Below the pieces are notes generated by a model. The model saw only the letters and a list, made by a program, of their open reading frames with translations. It was not told the DNA's origin and ran no database searches. A DNA stretch of 32,995 nucleotides, taken from positions 1 to 32,995 of the forward strand of contig CANRZX010000004.1 of NCBI GenBank assembly GCA_947644575.1, read 5' to 3'. Position 1 is the stretch's first letter; each line of letters starts with the position of its first letter. Positions 7,323 to 16,101 of this stretch are shown here, piece by piece. Source of the stretch: an uncultured Clostridia bacterium (GTDB lineage Bacteria > Bacillota > Clostridia > Oscillospirales > Ruminococcaceae). The position numbers were made by a program, and so were the translations under genes.

Positions 7323-8726
7323 ATGGCTGTAAAAGAACGCGCGATCCATCTGGATTATTTTGACCCGGCCGTAGGCAAGGTGCCTAACCCCGGGATGGGC
7401 GTACAGGGCTATGTCTACAGCGACCATATGCGCTTTGGCTACACATGGGAGGAGATTCAGCCCAGTGTGCCGCACGAAATGACGCCGCTGGATCGGGAGA
7501 GCCTCGAACGCATGGCCGCCTCGCCCCACTGCGACAACCTCTATTATCGCTGCGAATGGCGCGATATCCAGAAGGAAAAGGGCAAGCTTTCTCTGCCCAA
7601 GGAATTTGAGTGGATGCTGGAGGCGTGCGAAAAATACAATAAGACATGGTCGTTCCGGATCATGTCCAGCTCGGTAACGTCTGTTTACAGGGACAGTGTC
7701 CCTGAATTCATCAAGGATCAGGTGAAGATGATCCCCTACTGGCGTACCATCGGCGTACAGGAGTGGTACCCGAAATATTTCCCGGAATACTCCCCGGAAT
7801 TTCTCAAATACTGGGACGAGCTGAACTGCCTTTTGGGCGCGCGGTTTGACAGCGACCCGCGCCTTGAATTCGCGGATGTATCCGGCTATGGCTTCTGGGG
7901 CGAGGCGCACCATTACAGCCTGCAAAGCCCCGATCAAAAGGAAGAGATCAACTGGGAGCCCGAGAACGTGGAAGAGGTTACGGAATTTTTGATGGAGAGC
8001 CATCTGAAGGCTTTCCCCACCACGCCCGCGTGCATGAACCTGCATTACACGGAGTACGGCTTTGCCGGACGCGTTCTCAATCAGAATGGCGTGTGGCTGC
8101 GGCGCGACAGCTTTCAGGCGCACATGAACACCGAGGAATACCGGTGGATTCACCGCGGCGCGAAGAAGGGCGCGATGATCTGGGAGCCGATTCGCGCGCA
8201 CATCACGCGCACCGCACCGCTGCTGTTCACCCCGTCCCAGATGGTGCAGCATTGTCTGGATTACGGCGCGAACTATTTTGGCGTGTCGTTTACCCCATGG
8301 GATTTTGTCATGAGCACACACAATTATCAGGATCTGATGGACCAAATGGATGCGCATGTCGGCTACCGCCTGCGTCCCGCAATGGCATGGCGCCGGGAAA
8401 ACGCGGACAAATCGCAGGATCTTGTCCTGCAGCTGCTGAACGACGGGTGCGGCGCGGTTCCCGGCGCGCTGCGGCTGAAGGCGCGCTTCCCGGACGGCTC
8501 GACAGCGGAAAAAGAGCTTCCCGTGGGAGCTCCCTTCCAAGGCGAGGAAAACCTGTTCAACCTTCCGCTTCCCGAACGGTATTGGGGCGCGTCGGAGCGC
8601 GAGGTCATCCGAGTCTCGGCGAGCCTGAAAATGCGCGGAAAAGAGAAACCGATTCGCTGGGCCGTTCGTCAGGAACTGGACAATCCCTTTGAAATCGTTC
8701 TCCCGTTGCGGGCATTTGTGGATTAA
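7323..8726 (+). CDS. Glycosidase-like TIM-barrel protein (DUF4832-related)
   Basis: A 467-aa soluble protein without a signal peptide. The track start at 7131 is too far upstream; an ATG at 7323 follows a purine-rich ribosome site (AAAGGACGGAG) and begins MAVKERAIHLDYF. The N-terminal NPGMGVQGY, the motif SGYGFWGE (Glu194) and a later MIWEPIRAH (Glu288) fit a clan-A-like barrel with two acidic catalytic residues. The tail (LRLKARFPDGSTAEKELPVG) looks like a beta-sandwich. It shares this plan with the protein at 17618. Substrate unknown; hydrolase activity is inferred from fold and context. A strong terminator follows. Confidence 0.7.
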   Translation: MAVKERAIHLDYFDPAVGKVPNPGMGVQGYVYSDHMRFGYTWEEIQPSVPHEMTPLDRESLERMAASPHCDNLYYRCEWRDIQKEKGKLSLPKEFEWMLEACEKYNKTWSFRIMSSSVTSVYRDSVPEFIKDQVKMIPYWRTIGVQEWYPKYFPEYSPEFLKYWDELNCLLGARFDSDPRLEFADVSGYGFWGEAHHYSLQSPDQKEEINWEPENVEEVTEFLMESHLKAFPTTPACMNLHYTEYGFAGRVLNQNGVWLRRDSFQAHMNTEEYRWIHRGAKKGAMIWEPIRAHITRTAPLLFTPSQMVQHCLDYGANYFGVSFTPWDFVMSTHNYQDLMDQMDAHVGYRLRPAMAWRRENADKSQDLVLQLLNDGCGAVPGALRLKARFPDGSTAEKELPVGAPFQGEENLFNLPLPERYWGASEREVIRVSASLKMRGKEKPIRWAVRQELDNPFEIVLPLRAFVD

Positions 8727-8791
8727 CGGGCCGGAAAATCCGGAAAAGCGGACGGCTGCGCCGCATCGCCGGCGGTCTGAAGCAGAATATC

Positions 8792-8836
8792 AAAAAGGCG
8801 AACAGGGCGCCAAAAGGGCTGTCCGGTTCGCCTTTT
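8792..8836. terminator. Bidirectional terminator between convergent genes
   Basis: AAAAAGGCGAAC pairs with GTTCGCCTTTT across a loop that can itself fold. The A-tract and T-tract on the two sides let it stop transcription from the glycosidase-like gene (+) and from the aldolase (-). Confidence 0.75.
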
Positions 8837-8929
8837 CCATTTGCGCAACGCAAAGCCGCAGGTTTTTGAGGCAATCGGCTATGTGTTCCGCGGCCTGCGG
8901 GGAAGCGGTGCCGGCTCGGTGCCCCGCAG

Positions 8930-9778
8930 CTATGCCCTTCCGCCGCAGCCGCAGACGCGGATGCGGCTGAACACCAGTTCCTTTACCGTGGCGCGCCCCG
9001 CACGCCCATAAAGCTTCGGGTCAATCGCCTCTGGGCTTTCCTCCAGCGTCCGGCGCACCGCAAGGGTATACGCGGCGCGCAGCTCCGTGGCGAAATTCAC
9101 CTTGCAGATTCCCCGGGTGACACATTCCCGGATGGCCCGCTCCTCTAAGCCGGACGCACCGTGCAGCACCAGCGGTACGTGCAGCCGCTGCCGGATGCGG
9201 CCGACCAGTTCGACATTGAGTACCGGCGGAGCGGCATAGACGCCGTGCGCCGTGCCAACGCCCACGGCAAGGCTGGAAACCCCTGTTTCCCGTTCAAAGC
9301 GCTCGGCTTCATCCGGGTCGGTATAGCCGGCATCCGCGCACACAAGATCCTCTTCCTTGCCGCCGACGCGGCCCACCTCCCCCTCCACAGGGACGCCGTT
9401 CGCGGCGCACATTCGCACCACTTCGCGCGTCAGCGCAATATTCTGCTCCAGCGGCAGCGCGCTTTTGTCAATCATCACACTGGTATAGCCCGCGCGTAGA
9501 GCCTGCGCGCACAGCTCAAAGCTGTTCCCATGATCCAGATGCATTGCCACCGGCACGTCAGCGCGCTCCGCAAGCGCCCGCACGCTGCCCATGTACAGCT
9601 GCGGGTCCGCGTACCGCAGCGTAGAAGGCGTTGTCTGCAGAATTACCGGCGCGCGCGCTTCCTGCGCGGCCTGAACGACGGCCTGCGCCATCTCCATGTT
9701 TTCCACATTGAACGCGCCGACGGCATAACCGCCCGCCTGCGCGGCGCGGAGCATTTCATCTGTAGCTACAAAAGGCAT
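8930..9778 (-). CDS. Class II fructose/tagatose-bisphosphate aldolase
   Basis: Zinc-dependent aldolase that splits a ketose 1,6-bisphosphate (or a related ketose phosphate) into two trioses; 282 aa, usual for the family. HLDHGNS holds the catalytic Asp82 and the zinc ligand His83. GTAHGVY and LHGASG supply His178 and His206, and VEGEVG lies between. I chose the ATG at 9778 over the track start because AAAGGAGG sits 5 bases before it. It is the last gene of a minus-strand AraC-MATE-aldolase set. With ROK and SIS genes nearby, the tagatose branch of galactose or galactosamine breakdown is plausible. Sequence alone does not separate GatY/KbaY from Fba. Confidence 0.88.
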   Translation of the reverse strand: MPFVATDEMLRAAQAGGYAVGAFNVENMEMAQAVVQAAQEARAPVILQTTPSTLRYADPQLYMGSVRALAERADVPVAMHLDHGNSFELCAQALRAGYTSVMIDKSALPLEQNIALTREVVRMCAANGVPVEGEVGRVGGKEEDLVCADAGYTDPDEAERFERETGVSSLAVGVGTAHGVYAAPPVLNVELVGRIRQRLHVPLVLHGASGLEERAIRECVTRGICKVNFATELRAAYTLAVRRTLEESPEAIDPKLYGRAGRATVKELVFSRIRVCGCGGRA

Positions 9779-9821
9779 GGGGGCCTCCTTTGGCTCTGTT
9801 TGGCCGGTTCCCTCCGGTAGT

Positions 9822-11216
9822 TCAGGCGCGATCCACAACATTTTGGATCCAGCGCCCCTTTTTGATCAGAAGCATGCCCAGACCGGTTTTCAGAATTTCC
9901 GTACACTGACAGAAGCCATAAATCCACAGGATGCCAAGCCCGGTAAAATGGACAAGGCCGCCGGCGGGCACGACACATGCCAGCCAAATAAACACCGTGT
10001 CAAAAATCAAGGTCAGGCTGGCGTTGCCGCCCGTGTGGAGCACACCGGAGACGACTGTCAGGTAAGAGGTGAACGGCAGAATCAGCGCGCTGATGAGAAT
10101 AAAGGAAGACGCGAGTTCCCGCACCTCGCCGGTTGTGTTGTAGATCAGCGGGAAATACCGCCCCGCCAGCGCGTAAAGCAGCGAAACCACAAGGCTTGAC
10201 GCAAAGCACAGACCGATGAATTTCCGGTAAACGGCGAGGATTTTCCCCGGATCCTCCGAGCGTCCCATCATATGTCCGATGACAATCCGCGCCGTGTTGC
10301 CGACGGCGGTTGCCGCAACAATAATCAGGCTGGAAAGCGTGCTGACAATACTGTTCGCGCTGACGACATGCAGCCCCCGGACGGAATAGCACTGCGTCTG
10401 CGCGGCGACGCCCATGGACCAAAGCAGTTGGTTGAGCGCGAACGGCGCGCTTTTTTTCACAATGCGCAAGGCGAGCCAGCCGGGAATATGCAACGAGCGA
10501 TACGCGCCCCGGATAAAGGGAACGCCGCGCGCATTGAGATGCGTCCAGCCCGCCACACCGGCCAATTCAATGAACCGCGCAATCAGCGTTGCGATGGCGG
10601 CCCCATAGCAGCCCATAGCGGGAATCCCCCAAAAGCCGAAGATCAGCACATAATTCAGGGCCAGGCTTACCATCATGGACAGGACGCACGAAATCATGGG
10701 CACCTTTGTTTGCCCAAGCTCCCGCAGCGTGGAGGAATAGACGTTGATGAGCGCGTAAGGCGGCACGCCGGCCAGCATAATCCACAAATAGCCCATCCCG
10801 TAGAAGAGCGACGCCTCGGCGTCCGCGGCAAGACCCTCGCCGTTCAGATAGCTTTGAATCAGCAGCCTGCCCCAGATGCCCAGCAGCAGAATTGTCGCTG
10901 CGCTCAGAAGAAAGCTTGTGATCAGCTTGAAGCGGAAGGTGAACCGGATGCCCTCATCGTCGCCCTTTCCGCTGAACTGCGCGGTGAAAACGCCGATTCC
11001 GGCAAAAATTCCCGAGATGCAGGAATAGAATACAAACATCAGCTGATTGACCACCGCGACGCCGTTCATCTGAACGGTGCTGACACGGCCGACCATGATG
11101 TTGTTCAGCAGCCCGATCAGGTTATAGATGCCGCCTTGCAGCATCATGGGCAGCGCGATGCGGGATGCTTTCGTGTAAAAGGATTTCTCCCCGACGTATT
11201 CATGGATCCTGCTCAT
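9822..11216 (-). CDS. MATE family efflux transporter
   Basis: A 464-aa inner-membrane exporter with the twelve-helix layout of MATE/DinF proteins. The first helix region reads ALPMMLQGGIYNLIGLLNNIMVGRVS, and the second half repeats the fold (NQLLWSMGVAAQT, GHMMGRSEDPGKI). MATE proteins use a sodium or proton gradient to export cations, drugs or metabolites. The ATG at 11216 is preferred to the track's GTG six bases upstream, because GGGAG stands 5 bases before it. It lies 33 bp after the AraC gene and 43 bp before the aldolase gene, so it is probably co-transcribed; its link to sugar use is unclear. Confidence 0.9.
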   Translation of the reverse strand: MSRIHEYVGEKSFYTKASRIALPMMLQGGIYNLIGLLNNIMVGRVSTVQMNGVAVVNQLMFVFYSCISGIFAGIGVFTAQFSGKGDDEGIRFTFRFKLITSFLLSAATILLLGIWGRLLIQSYLNGEGLAADAEASLFYGMGYLWIMLAGVPPYALINVYSSTLRELGQTKVPMISCVLSMMVSLALNYVLIFGFWGIPAMGCYGAAIATLIARFIELAGVAGWTHLNARGVPFIRGAYRSLHIPGWLALRIVKKSAPFALNQLLWSMGVAAQTQCYSVRGLHVVSANSIVSTLSSLIIVAATAVGNTARIVIGHMMGRSEDPGKILAVYRKFIGLCFASSLVVSLLYALAGRYFPLIYNTTGEVRELASSFILISALILPFTSYLTVVSGVLHTGGNASLTLIFDTVFIWLACVVPAGGLVHFTGLGILWIYGFCQCTEILKTGLGMLLIKKGRWIQNVVDRA

Positions 11217-11249
11217 AAGCACTCCCGTTTTCTGCGTCCGGCAAAAAGG

Positions 11250-12137
11250 TCAGCGCCGGTCCTGCTTCTGTTTCTTGCGGTATTCGCTTGGGCTTGTTTC
11301 CGTAAGTTGGCGGAATGCGCGGTTGAAATTGGCGGCGTTGTTGAAGCCGGAACGCAGCGCTACCTCCAAAATGGAAAGCTTCTCGTCCTTCAGCAGCTCG
11401 ATGGCCAGACGGATGCGCTTGCGGGTGATGTACTGAACCGGGGACTCGGACATCTGCTTTTTGAAGAACGTGGAAAAATAGTAGCGGTTCATGGCGGCAA
11501 CCTGGGAAAGCTGGTCGATCGTAATGTCGTGCGTCAGGTGTTCCTCAATGTAATCCAGCACTCTCGTAAAGGAATCCTGCAGGACGGGGGCCTCTCGCCG
11601 AGACGGGTTCAGGCTGGGTACGGTTTTTTGATAATAGCACGCGATTTCGGAAAGGATCAGAAAAAGGTACGCCTTCACCATAAGCGGGTAGCCTTCCTTT
11701 TTCTCGTACAGCGCCGTCTGGATTTTCCCGAACAGGCCGCTCACCTCTTTGGCGCAGGCCTCCGTATGCGGAATCCTGCACGAGCGGTTTGTAAAATAAA
11801 ACGGCTCGAGGTACCGCAGGTTGAAATCCTCCATTTCCAGAGAGGAGATAAAGGAGGGCACAAAATTGAGCGATAAATACTTCAGTTTGGCCGACGCGTT
11901 TTCGGAAAAAATATTGTGCTGCTCCATACTGTTGAAAATGAAGCAGTCGCCCTTTTCAAAGGGCTGCTCCGCGTCGCCGCTTTTGAAAAAGCCCTCTCCG
12001 TCCACAAGCAGCGTAATCTCCATTGTGGAATGAAAATGGGCCTGTGTTTCCGTGTAATCACCCGACGCGGCAAACTCCATAAATTCCAAGCAGGTATCGT
12101 GTCCGTGCTTGATCAGTTCGACCTGATAAAACAGCAT
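11250..12137 (-). CDS. AraC family regulator with cupin sensor domain
   Basis: A 295-aa transcription regulator. Residues about 25-100 form a cupin-like sugar-sensing domain (HFHSTMEITLLVDGEG, FEKGDCFIFNSMEQHNI). Residues about 190-290 form two helix-turn-helix units typical of AraC/XylS (ITIDQLSQVAAMNRYYFSTF, SILEVALRSGFNNAANFNRA). GGAGGGAG precedes the ATG. It heads the minus-strand set with MATE and aldolase, and stands opposite the ROK-like/SIS pair. It probably activates one or both sides in response to a sugar or sugar phosphate. Confidence 0.92.
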   Translation of the reverse strand: MLFYQVELIKHGHDTCLEFMEFAASGDYTETQAHFHSTMEITLLVDGEGFFKSGDAEQPFEKGDCFIFNSMEQHNIFSENASAKLKYLSLNFVPSFISSLEMEDFNLRYLEPFYFTNRSCRIPHTEACAKEVSGLFGKIQTALYEKKEGYPLMVKAYLFLILSEIACYYQKTVPSLNPSRREAPVLQDSFTRVLDYIEEHLTHDITIDQLSQVAAMNRYYFSTFFKKQMSESPVQYITRKRIRLAIELLKDEKLSILEVALRSGFNNAANFNRAFRQLTETSPSEYRKKQKQDRR

Positions 12138-12403
12138 ACGGCTCTCCCTCCGGTCAAATTAGCTTGATTATATCGTGCCGCGATTTCAAAAATCAAGGGA
12201 ATGCAACAATAATTGTGAAGATAACAATAATCCATGAAGCCGCCAAAAAGAGACGAAAAAAATGAAGATTTTCTTTGTAGAAAAAGCGCGTACAGGCAGC
12301 GTATACTGAAAAATAAGGTGAATTTACATCTTGAATGGGCAGGCGCGCCGCTATTTTGCGAGGTTCGGGCAGGCGCTACCTGCAAAAGCTGGGAGGAGAT
12401 GCC
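12138..12403. promoter_or_regulatory. Divergent control region, AraC versus ROK-like/SIS pair
   Basis: An AT-rich island of about 266 bases between divergent genes, holding the related direct words ACAATAATTG and ACAATAATCC (about 12208-12232). Plus-strand TATACT at 12302-12307 is a good -10 box with no matching -35 box, which is usual for activator-dependent promoters of the AraC type. The assignment of binding sites is inference. Confidence 0.4.
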
Positions 12404-13414
12404 ATGAGCTGCACAGAGCCGTACAGGGCGCAGACGGCAATGGCGATTGATATCCGCGAGGAGCGGATCAAAGTGGGGATTGTCTCCCGGGAGGGGAGCG
12501 TGCTGTTCAGCCGGCGCTACCCGTGGGAAACCTCCTCCGTCGCCGGCTTCCTCGACACATTGATGCTTGATATCGCGGACTTTCAAAGCCGGACAGACGG
12601 CCAGTGGAGTTATGACCGAGTGGGTGTGAGCATCGGCGGCTGGATTGACCGCGAGACGGGCACGTGGCTTTATACCGCGAAGGTGCATGGCTTTGCGGAT
12701 CCCGTCCCGTTGCGGTACCTAATTGAGCGCGCCACGGGCCGCCCTGTTTTTATTGACAATGACATCCACGTCAGCACGCTTGCGGAAAACCGCTTTGGCA
12801 TCGGCAAAATCTATCCGAACTTTACGTATTATCACATCGGCAGGGGCATCGCGGTCGGTGTTGTCAGTGAGGGCCGGCTGATCCGCGGCGCGGCGAATTA
12901 CGCGGGGGAATATGGAGGATACTTATACGATTTCGGTGGGCAGGACAGCATCTGCCGTCTGGAGGAATTCGCGTCCGGGCGCGGCATGGTTCGCTGGGCG
13001 CGCAGTCTGTTCGGGCAGTATCCCAATTCCGCGCTGTGTCAGGCGGACCGGGAGGGCATGCTTTCCCCGGCGAAAATTTTTGAATGCGGCGCGGTGAATG
13101 ATCCGCTGGCCGCGCACATTGTCCACCATGTGCAGCGCGGCATCGGCCTGTCGGTGGTGAGCTTGTTGAGCTTCACAAACAGCGAGGCAATCGCGTTCGG
13201 CGGAGAGCTTGCCGGGATGAACGGGCTTTTGCCCGCGCTGACGGATTTCATTGAGGAGTACTGTGCGCCCCCGACCAGACGTTCCCTGAACTACATTGGC
13301 AGCGGGCGGCTCAACGTCCAGGAAGAGGGAATGATCGGCGCGGCATGGCTGACGTGGGAGGAGCCCGGCCCGCAGCCCGCAGGCGGCCCGTCCCCGGCCG
13401 GGCGGGCAACGTGA
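12404..13414 (+). CDS. ROK-fold protein with lost ATP and zinc motifs
   Basis: A 336-aa protein aligning in outline with ROK kinases (FIDNDIHVSTLAENRFGIGK, GRGIAVGVVSEGRLIRGAANYAGEYG, RLEEFASGRG). The phosphate-binding DxGGTxI is replaced by DIREERI (residues 16-22), and the CxCGxxGC zinc motif by YLYDFGGQDSIC, with the zinc-binding His also gone. The catalytic-position Asp (Asp120) remains. No helix-turn-helix is present. It is therefore unlikely to be a normal sugar kinase and may be a sugar-binding or regulatory partner. GGAGGAG precedes the ATG at 12404; the track start at 12335 has no such site. It lies 73 bp before the SIS isomerase gene and is probably co-transcribed with it. Confidence 0.8.
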   Translation: MSCTEPYRAQTAMAIDIREERIKVGIVSREGSVLFSRRYPWETSSVAGFLDTLMLDIADFQSRTDGQWSYDRVGVSIGGWIDRETGTWLYTAKVHGFADPVPLRYLIERATGRPVFIDNDIHVSTLAENRFGIGKIYPNFTYYHIGRGIAVGVVSEGRLIRGAANYAGEYGGYLYDFGGQDSICRLEEFASGRGMVRWARSLFGQYPNSALCQADREGMLSPAKIFECGAVNDPLAAHIVHHVQRGIGLSVVSLLSFTNSEAIAFGGELAGMNGLLPALTDFIEEYCAPPTRRSLNYIGSGRLNVQEEGMIGAAWLTWEEPGPQPAGGPSPAGRAT

Positions 13415-13487
13415 GGGGCGGTGGGCCTGTGCCGTGCGGGCGCCATCCATACAGGCCATAAAGCTGTCTGTCAAAAGGAGAACCCTT

Positions 13488-14627
13488 ATGGAAGAAAAAG
13501 ATCGTCTGCTGCAGCGCATTCTGTCATTGACGACAAGCGCCCCCTGGTCGGAAAATCTCCGCTTGAATCGGGAGAGCATCCGGACGCTTTGCGCAAAGGG
13601 GGCGCTGGGCGGCATCCGGCGAATGTATCTGACGGGCGGAGGCACCTCGCTGTACGCGGCGGAGGTGGGGCGAAGCTATATGGAGCGGATTGCGGGCATC
13701 CCCGCACAGGCGGTTCCCTGCTACAGCTTCAGCTATTATATTCCGGAGGAACTGCTGGGGCCGGATGTCTGCCTGCTTGCCATTTCGCAGACAGGGACGG
13801 CCCGGTCCGTGGAAAAATGCGTTCGTGCGGCACAGCGGTCGGGAGCGCTTGACATCGCCGTCTCCGGCTCCACCGACGCGCCGGTTCCGGCGGCGGCGCG
13901 CCGCCTGATCCTGACGGATGCCAAAACGGAGGGGCCGTCCGCAAAGAGCACCTCCTATGTTCAGGCGCTCACCGCGGTTTATCTGCTGGCGGTCGCGATC
14001 GGGCGGGCAAACGGGCGCTTGACGGAACAGCAGGCCGCGTGGTGGGACGCACAGCTGGAGGAAGCCGTTCAAAAATCGGCGCAGCTGGCCGGGCTCACGG
14101 AGCAGATGTACCGACTCGCTGCACAATACAAAGACGCGCCGATCCACCACTGCCTGGCCGTGGGGCCGAATGTCGGGACAGTGGAGGAGGGCGCGCTGAA
14201 AATCATCGAAATGGCGTGGGTGCCCGCAGAAGGCCGGGAAATGGAGGACTTCCTGCACGGAAGGTACCGTGAGGCGGATGAGACAACGCCCCTTCTGCTG
14301 ATTGCCCCTAAGGGACCATCCAAGGAGAAGCTGATGGATACGCTCGGTTCGGCAAAGCGGATTCATGCGCCGACGATCGTTCTGACGGACGACCCGGACC
14401 CCGCCATCGCGCGGCTGGCAACCCATGTGGTAAAAATGCCGGGTGGCGTGGATGAATTCCTCACACCGATGTTCTATATCACACCGCTTTGGCTCTATGC
14501 GCATCGGCTGGGAATCCTGCGCGGCGCGGACCCCGCGGGCAACCGCCACGGATTTATCCCCACGGGATATGAATATCGCGCGCACTATGACGAAAACGGA
14601 ATGCCGCTTGTGCCGGCTGCTCCATAA
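13488..14627 (+). CDS. Double-SIS sugar-phosphate isomerase/deaminase
   Basis: A 379-aa cytosolic enzyme with two SIS domains. The first (about residues 35-170) has LTGGGTSLYAAEVG and AISQTGTARS. The second (about 205-350) has VGPNVGTVEEGALKIIEMAW followed by GREMEDFLHGRY, the GlmS-type region with the catalytic Glu. There is no glutaminase domain, so it resembles the isomerase half of GlmS, AgaS (galactosamine-6-phosphate deaminase/isomerase) and FrlB (deglycase). Length fits AgaS/FrlB. The start at 13488 has AAAAGGAG just before it. With the class II aldolase and NagB in the region, an amino-sugar phosphate is the likely substrate, but the exact reaction is open. Confidence 0.82.
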   Translation: MEEKDRLLQRILSLTTSAPWSENLRLNRESIRTLCAKGALGGIRRMYLTGGGTSLYAAEVGRSYMERIAGIPAQAVPCYSFSYYIPEELLGPDVCLLAISQTGTARSVEKCVRAAQRSGALDIAVSGSTDAPVPAAARRLILTDAKTEGPSAKSTSYVQALTAVYLLAVAIGRANGRLTEQQAAWWDAQLEEAVQKSAQLAGLTEQMYRLAAQYKDAPIHHCLAVGPNVGTVEEGALKIIEMAWVPAEGREMEDFLHGRYREADETTPLLLIAPKGPSKEKLMDTLGSAKRIHAPTIVLTDDPDPAIARLATHVVKMPGGVDEFLTPMFYITPLWLYAHRLGILRGADPAGNRHGFIPTGYEYRAHYDENGMPLVPAAP

Positions 14628-14789
14628 GCGCCTGTTTGGGAGTTCGGGGCAGGCCGGACGGGAGGAATGTTCCCGCTCTGCTGAGGACAAACGCGCGGAA
14701 AACCTTTGTGGGCTCCGGGCGTTGGGGCGGCAAAGGGCGACGCAACGGCCCGCAGGCGGCGCGCGGGAAAACGGGAGAATGCGCCCTGC

Positions 14790-15800
14790 TCAGACGGATG
14801 CGCGCACGACCTTGGCGATCGGCAGATAAAGTTTGCGCGGCGGCAGCGTGCAGCCGCGCAGCCGCTCGTCCAAAAGCTCGGCCGCTACCTGGCCGATTGC
14901 CTCCATCGGTACGGCATACGTCGTCAGGGGCGGGCTGGAAAATTGGGAGAGCTGGATGTTGCTCAAGCCGATTACCGCCATTTGCTCCGGCACGCGGACG
15001 CCGATGGAATACAGCGCGCTGAGCGCAGCCATCGCCATCAGGTCGCTGGCCGCGCAGATGGCCGTGGGGGGATCGGGCTGCGCCATCAACGCCTTGATTA
15101 GGTCGATGCAGAGAATTTCATCCCACTTGCAGTCCAGCACCCACTCGGAACGGATGGGCAGGCCCGCGACGTGCATCGCCGCGACAAAGCCGAGATAGCG
15201 CCGGCTCACCGCGCCCCTCGGCCCAAAGATGGTCCCGCCCAGAAAGGCGATTTTCTGATGGCCCTTCCGGATCAGGTGATTGGCAAGGCGCATGCCTGCC
15301 TCAAAATGGTCGTAGCCGACGATGTCAATATCGGGGTTTCTCGTATCAATTCCCACACACGCGGGGATGCGCGCGCGCAGGCTGCTGTAGAGCGCCGGGT
15401 CAAGCTGCTCCATCAAAATCAGCCCTGTCGGGGGCGCTTCCAGAATCGCGCGGAGGGTCTCCGGTTCCTGCATTTCAAAATATGTTTTCAAAAACGCGAC
15501 GGAATAGCCTTTTTCAAGCAGGCGCGCTTCCAGCCCGGCATAGATGCTGATGAAATAGGGATCCCGGTATTTGTCCTTTGTTACGCTCAGGATACAGCCG
15601 ATGCGCTTACCCGCCGGCGCGGCCGCCGCCCTGCCCGAATGGGCGGACGCCTTCTGTTTATAGCCCGTCTGCGCGGCGGCGTTCCATACTTTGTTTTTCG
15701 TTTCTTCCCGTATCTTATAGGTAGTATCGTTGTTGAGCACGCGGGAGACAGTGGCGGCGGATACGCCGGCCAAAGCGGCAACCTCCCGGATAGACGCCAT
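14790..15800 (-). CDS. LacI family transcription regulator
   Basis: A 336-aa repressor-type protein. The N-terminal helix-turn-helix SIREVAALAGVSAATVSRVLNN is textbook, and a periplasmic-binding-like sensor domain follows (RIGCILSVTKDKYRDPYF, GLILMEQ, KIAFLGG, VIGLSNIQLSQFSSPPLTT). AAGGAGGG precedes the ATG. It diverges from the oxidoreductase gene. Two operator-like palindromes in the shared region suggest that it controls both itself and the long cluster to the right. The effector is probably a sugar or sugar phosphate of that pathway. Confidence 0.93.
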   Translation of the reverse strand: MASIREVAALAGVSAATVSRVLNNDTTYKIREETKNKVWNAAAQTGYKQKASAHSGRAAAAPAGKRIGCILSVTKDKYRDPYFISIYAGLEARLLEKGYSVAFLKTYFEMQEPETLRAILEAPPTGLILMEQLDPALYSSLRARIPACVGIDTRNPDIDIVGYDHFEAGMRLANHLIRKGHQKIAFLGGTIFGPRGAVSRRYLGFVAAMHVAGLPIRSEWVLDCKWDEILCIDLIKALMAQPDPPTAICAASDLMAMAALSALYSIGVRVPEQMAVIGLSNIQLSQFSSPPLTTYAVPMEAIGQVAAELLDERLRGCTLPPRKLYLPIAKVVRASV

Positions 15801-15830
15801 GAAAATCCCTCCTTTTTAAGATAATTTTAG

Positions 15831-15844
15831 CGTAACACATTACG
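15831..15844. promoter_or_regulatory. Operator-like palindrome 1 (lacI proximal)
   Basis: CGTAACACATTACG has 5-bp arms CGTAA/TTACG and is followed by AAACAAAA. It lies 30 bp upstream of the LacI start codon, a position that would allow self-repression. A near copy lies at 16047-16060 in the same orientation. Confidence 0.55.
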
Positions 15845-15987
15845 AAACAAAAGTAAAGCGTTTTTTCTTTGAAAAGATTCTTTTTTCTTTGCGGCGCATG
15901 GGTTTGTGCGAAACAGCCCACACCGAATGCGGCGTAGGCATGGGTAAATTTCCGAATTATCGTAGATAAACTTGTGCGTTTTGCCAA

Positions 15988-16015
15988 TTGCATTCTTTTG
16001 CGTTAGCTTTATAAT
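15988..16015 (+). promoter_or_regulatory. Promoter for the oxidoreductase cluster
   Basis: TTGCAT (15988-15993), a 16-base spacer and TATAAT (16010-16015) form a good housekeeping-type promoter about 87 bp before the GTG start. TTGCGTTA in the spacer and TAACGCAA at 16044-16051 are perfect inverted copies that straddle the -10 box. Confidence 0.65.
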
Positions 16016-16046
16016 GAAAATATCATTTAATAGACGCAAATTATAA

Positions 16047-16060
16047 CGCAACATTTTACG
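16047..16060. promoter_or_regulatory. Operator-like palindrome 2 (oxidoreductase proximal)
   Basis: CGCAACATTTTACG followed by AAACAAAA matches site 1 in 10 of 14 bases plus the trailing A-rich word. It is downstream of the TATAAT box, so bound LacI-type protein would block the polymerase. Confidence 0.55.
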
Positions 16061-16101
16061 AAACAAAATAGGCCCCTGTGATGAGCGAGGAGGAATGTGC
16101 T

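Noticed and set aside
9822-11876. Long plus-strand ORFs opposite MATE and AraC (534 aa and others)
   Set aside because: They are antisense shadows of clear minus-strand genes, with His/Arg/Gln-rich translations and no family motifs.
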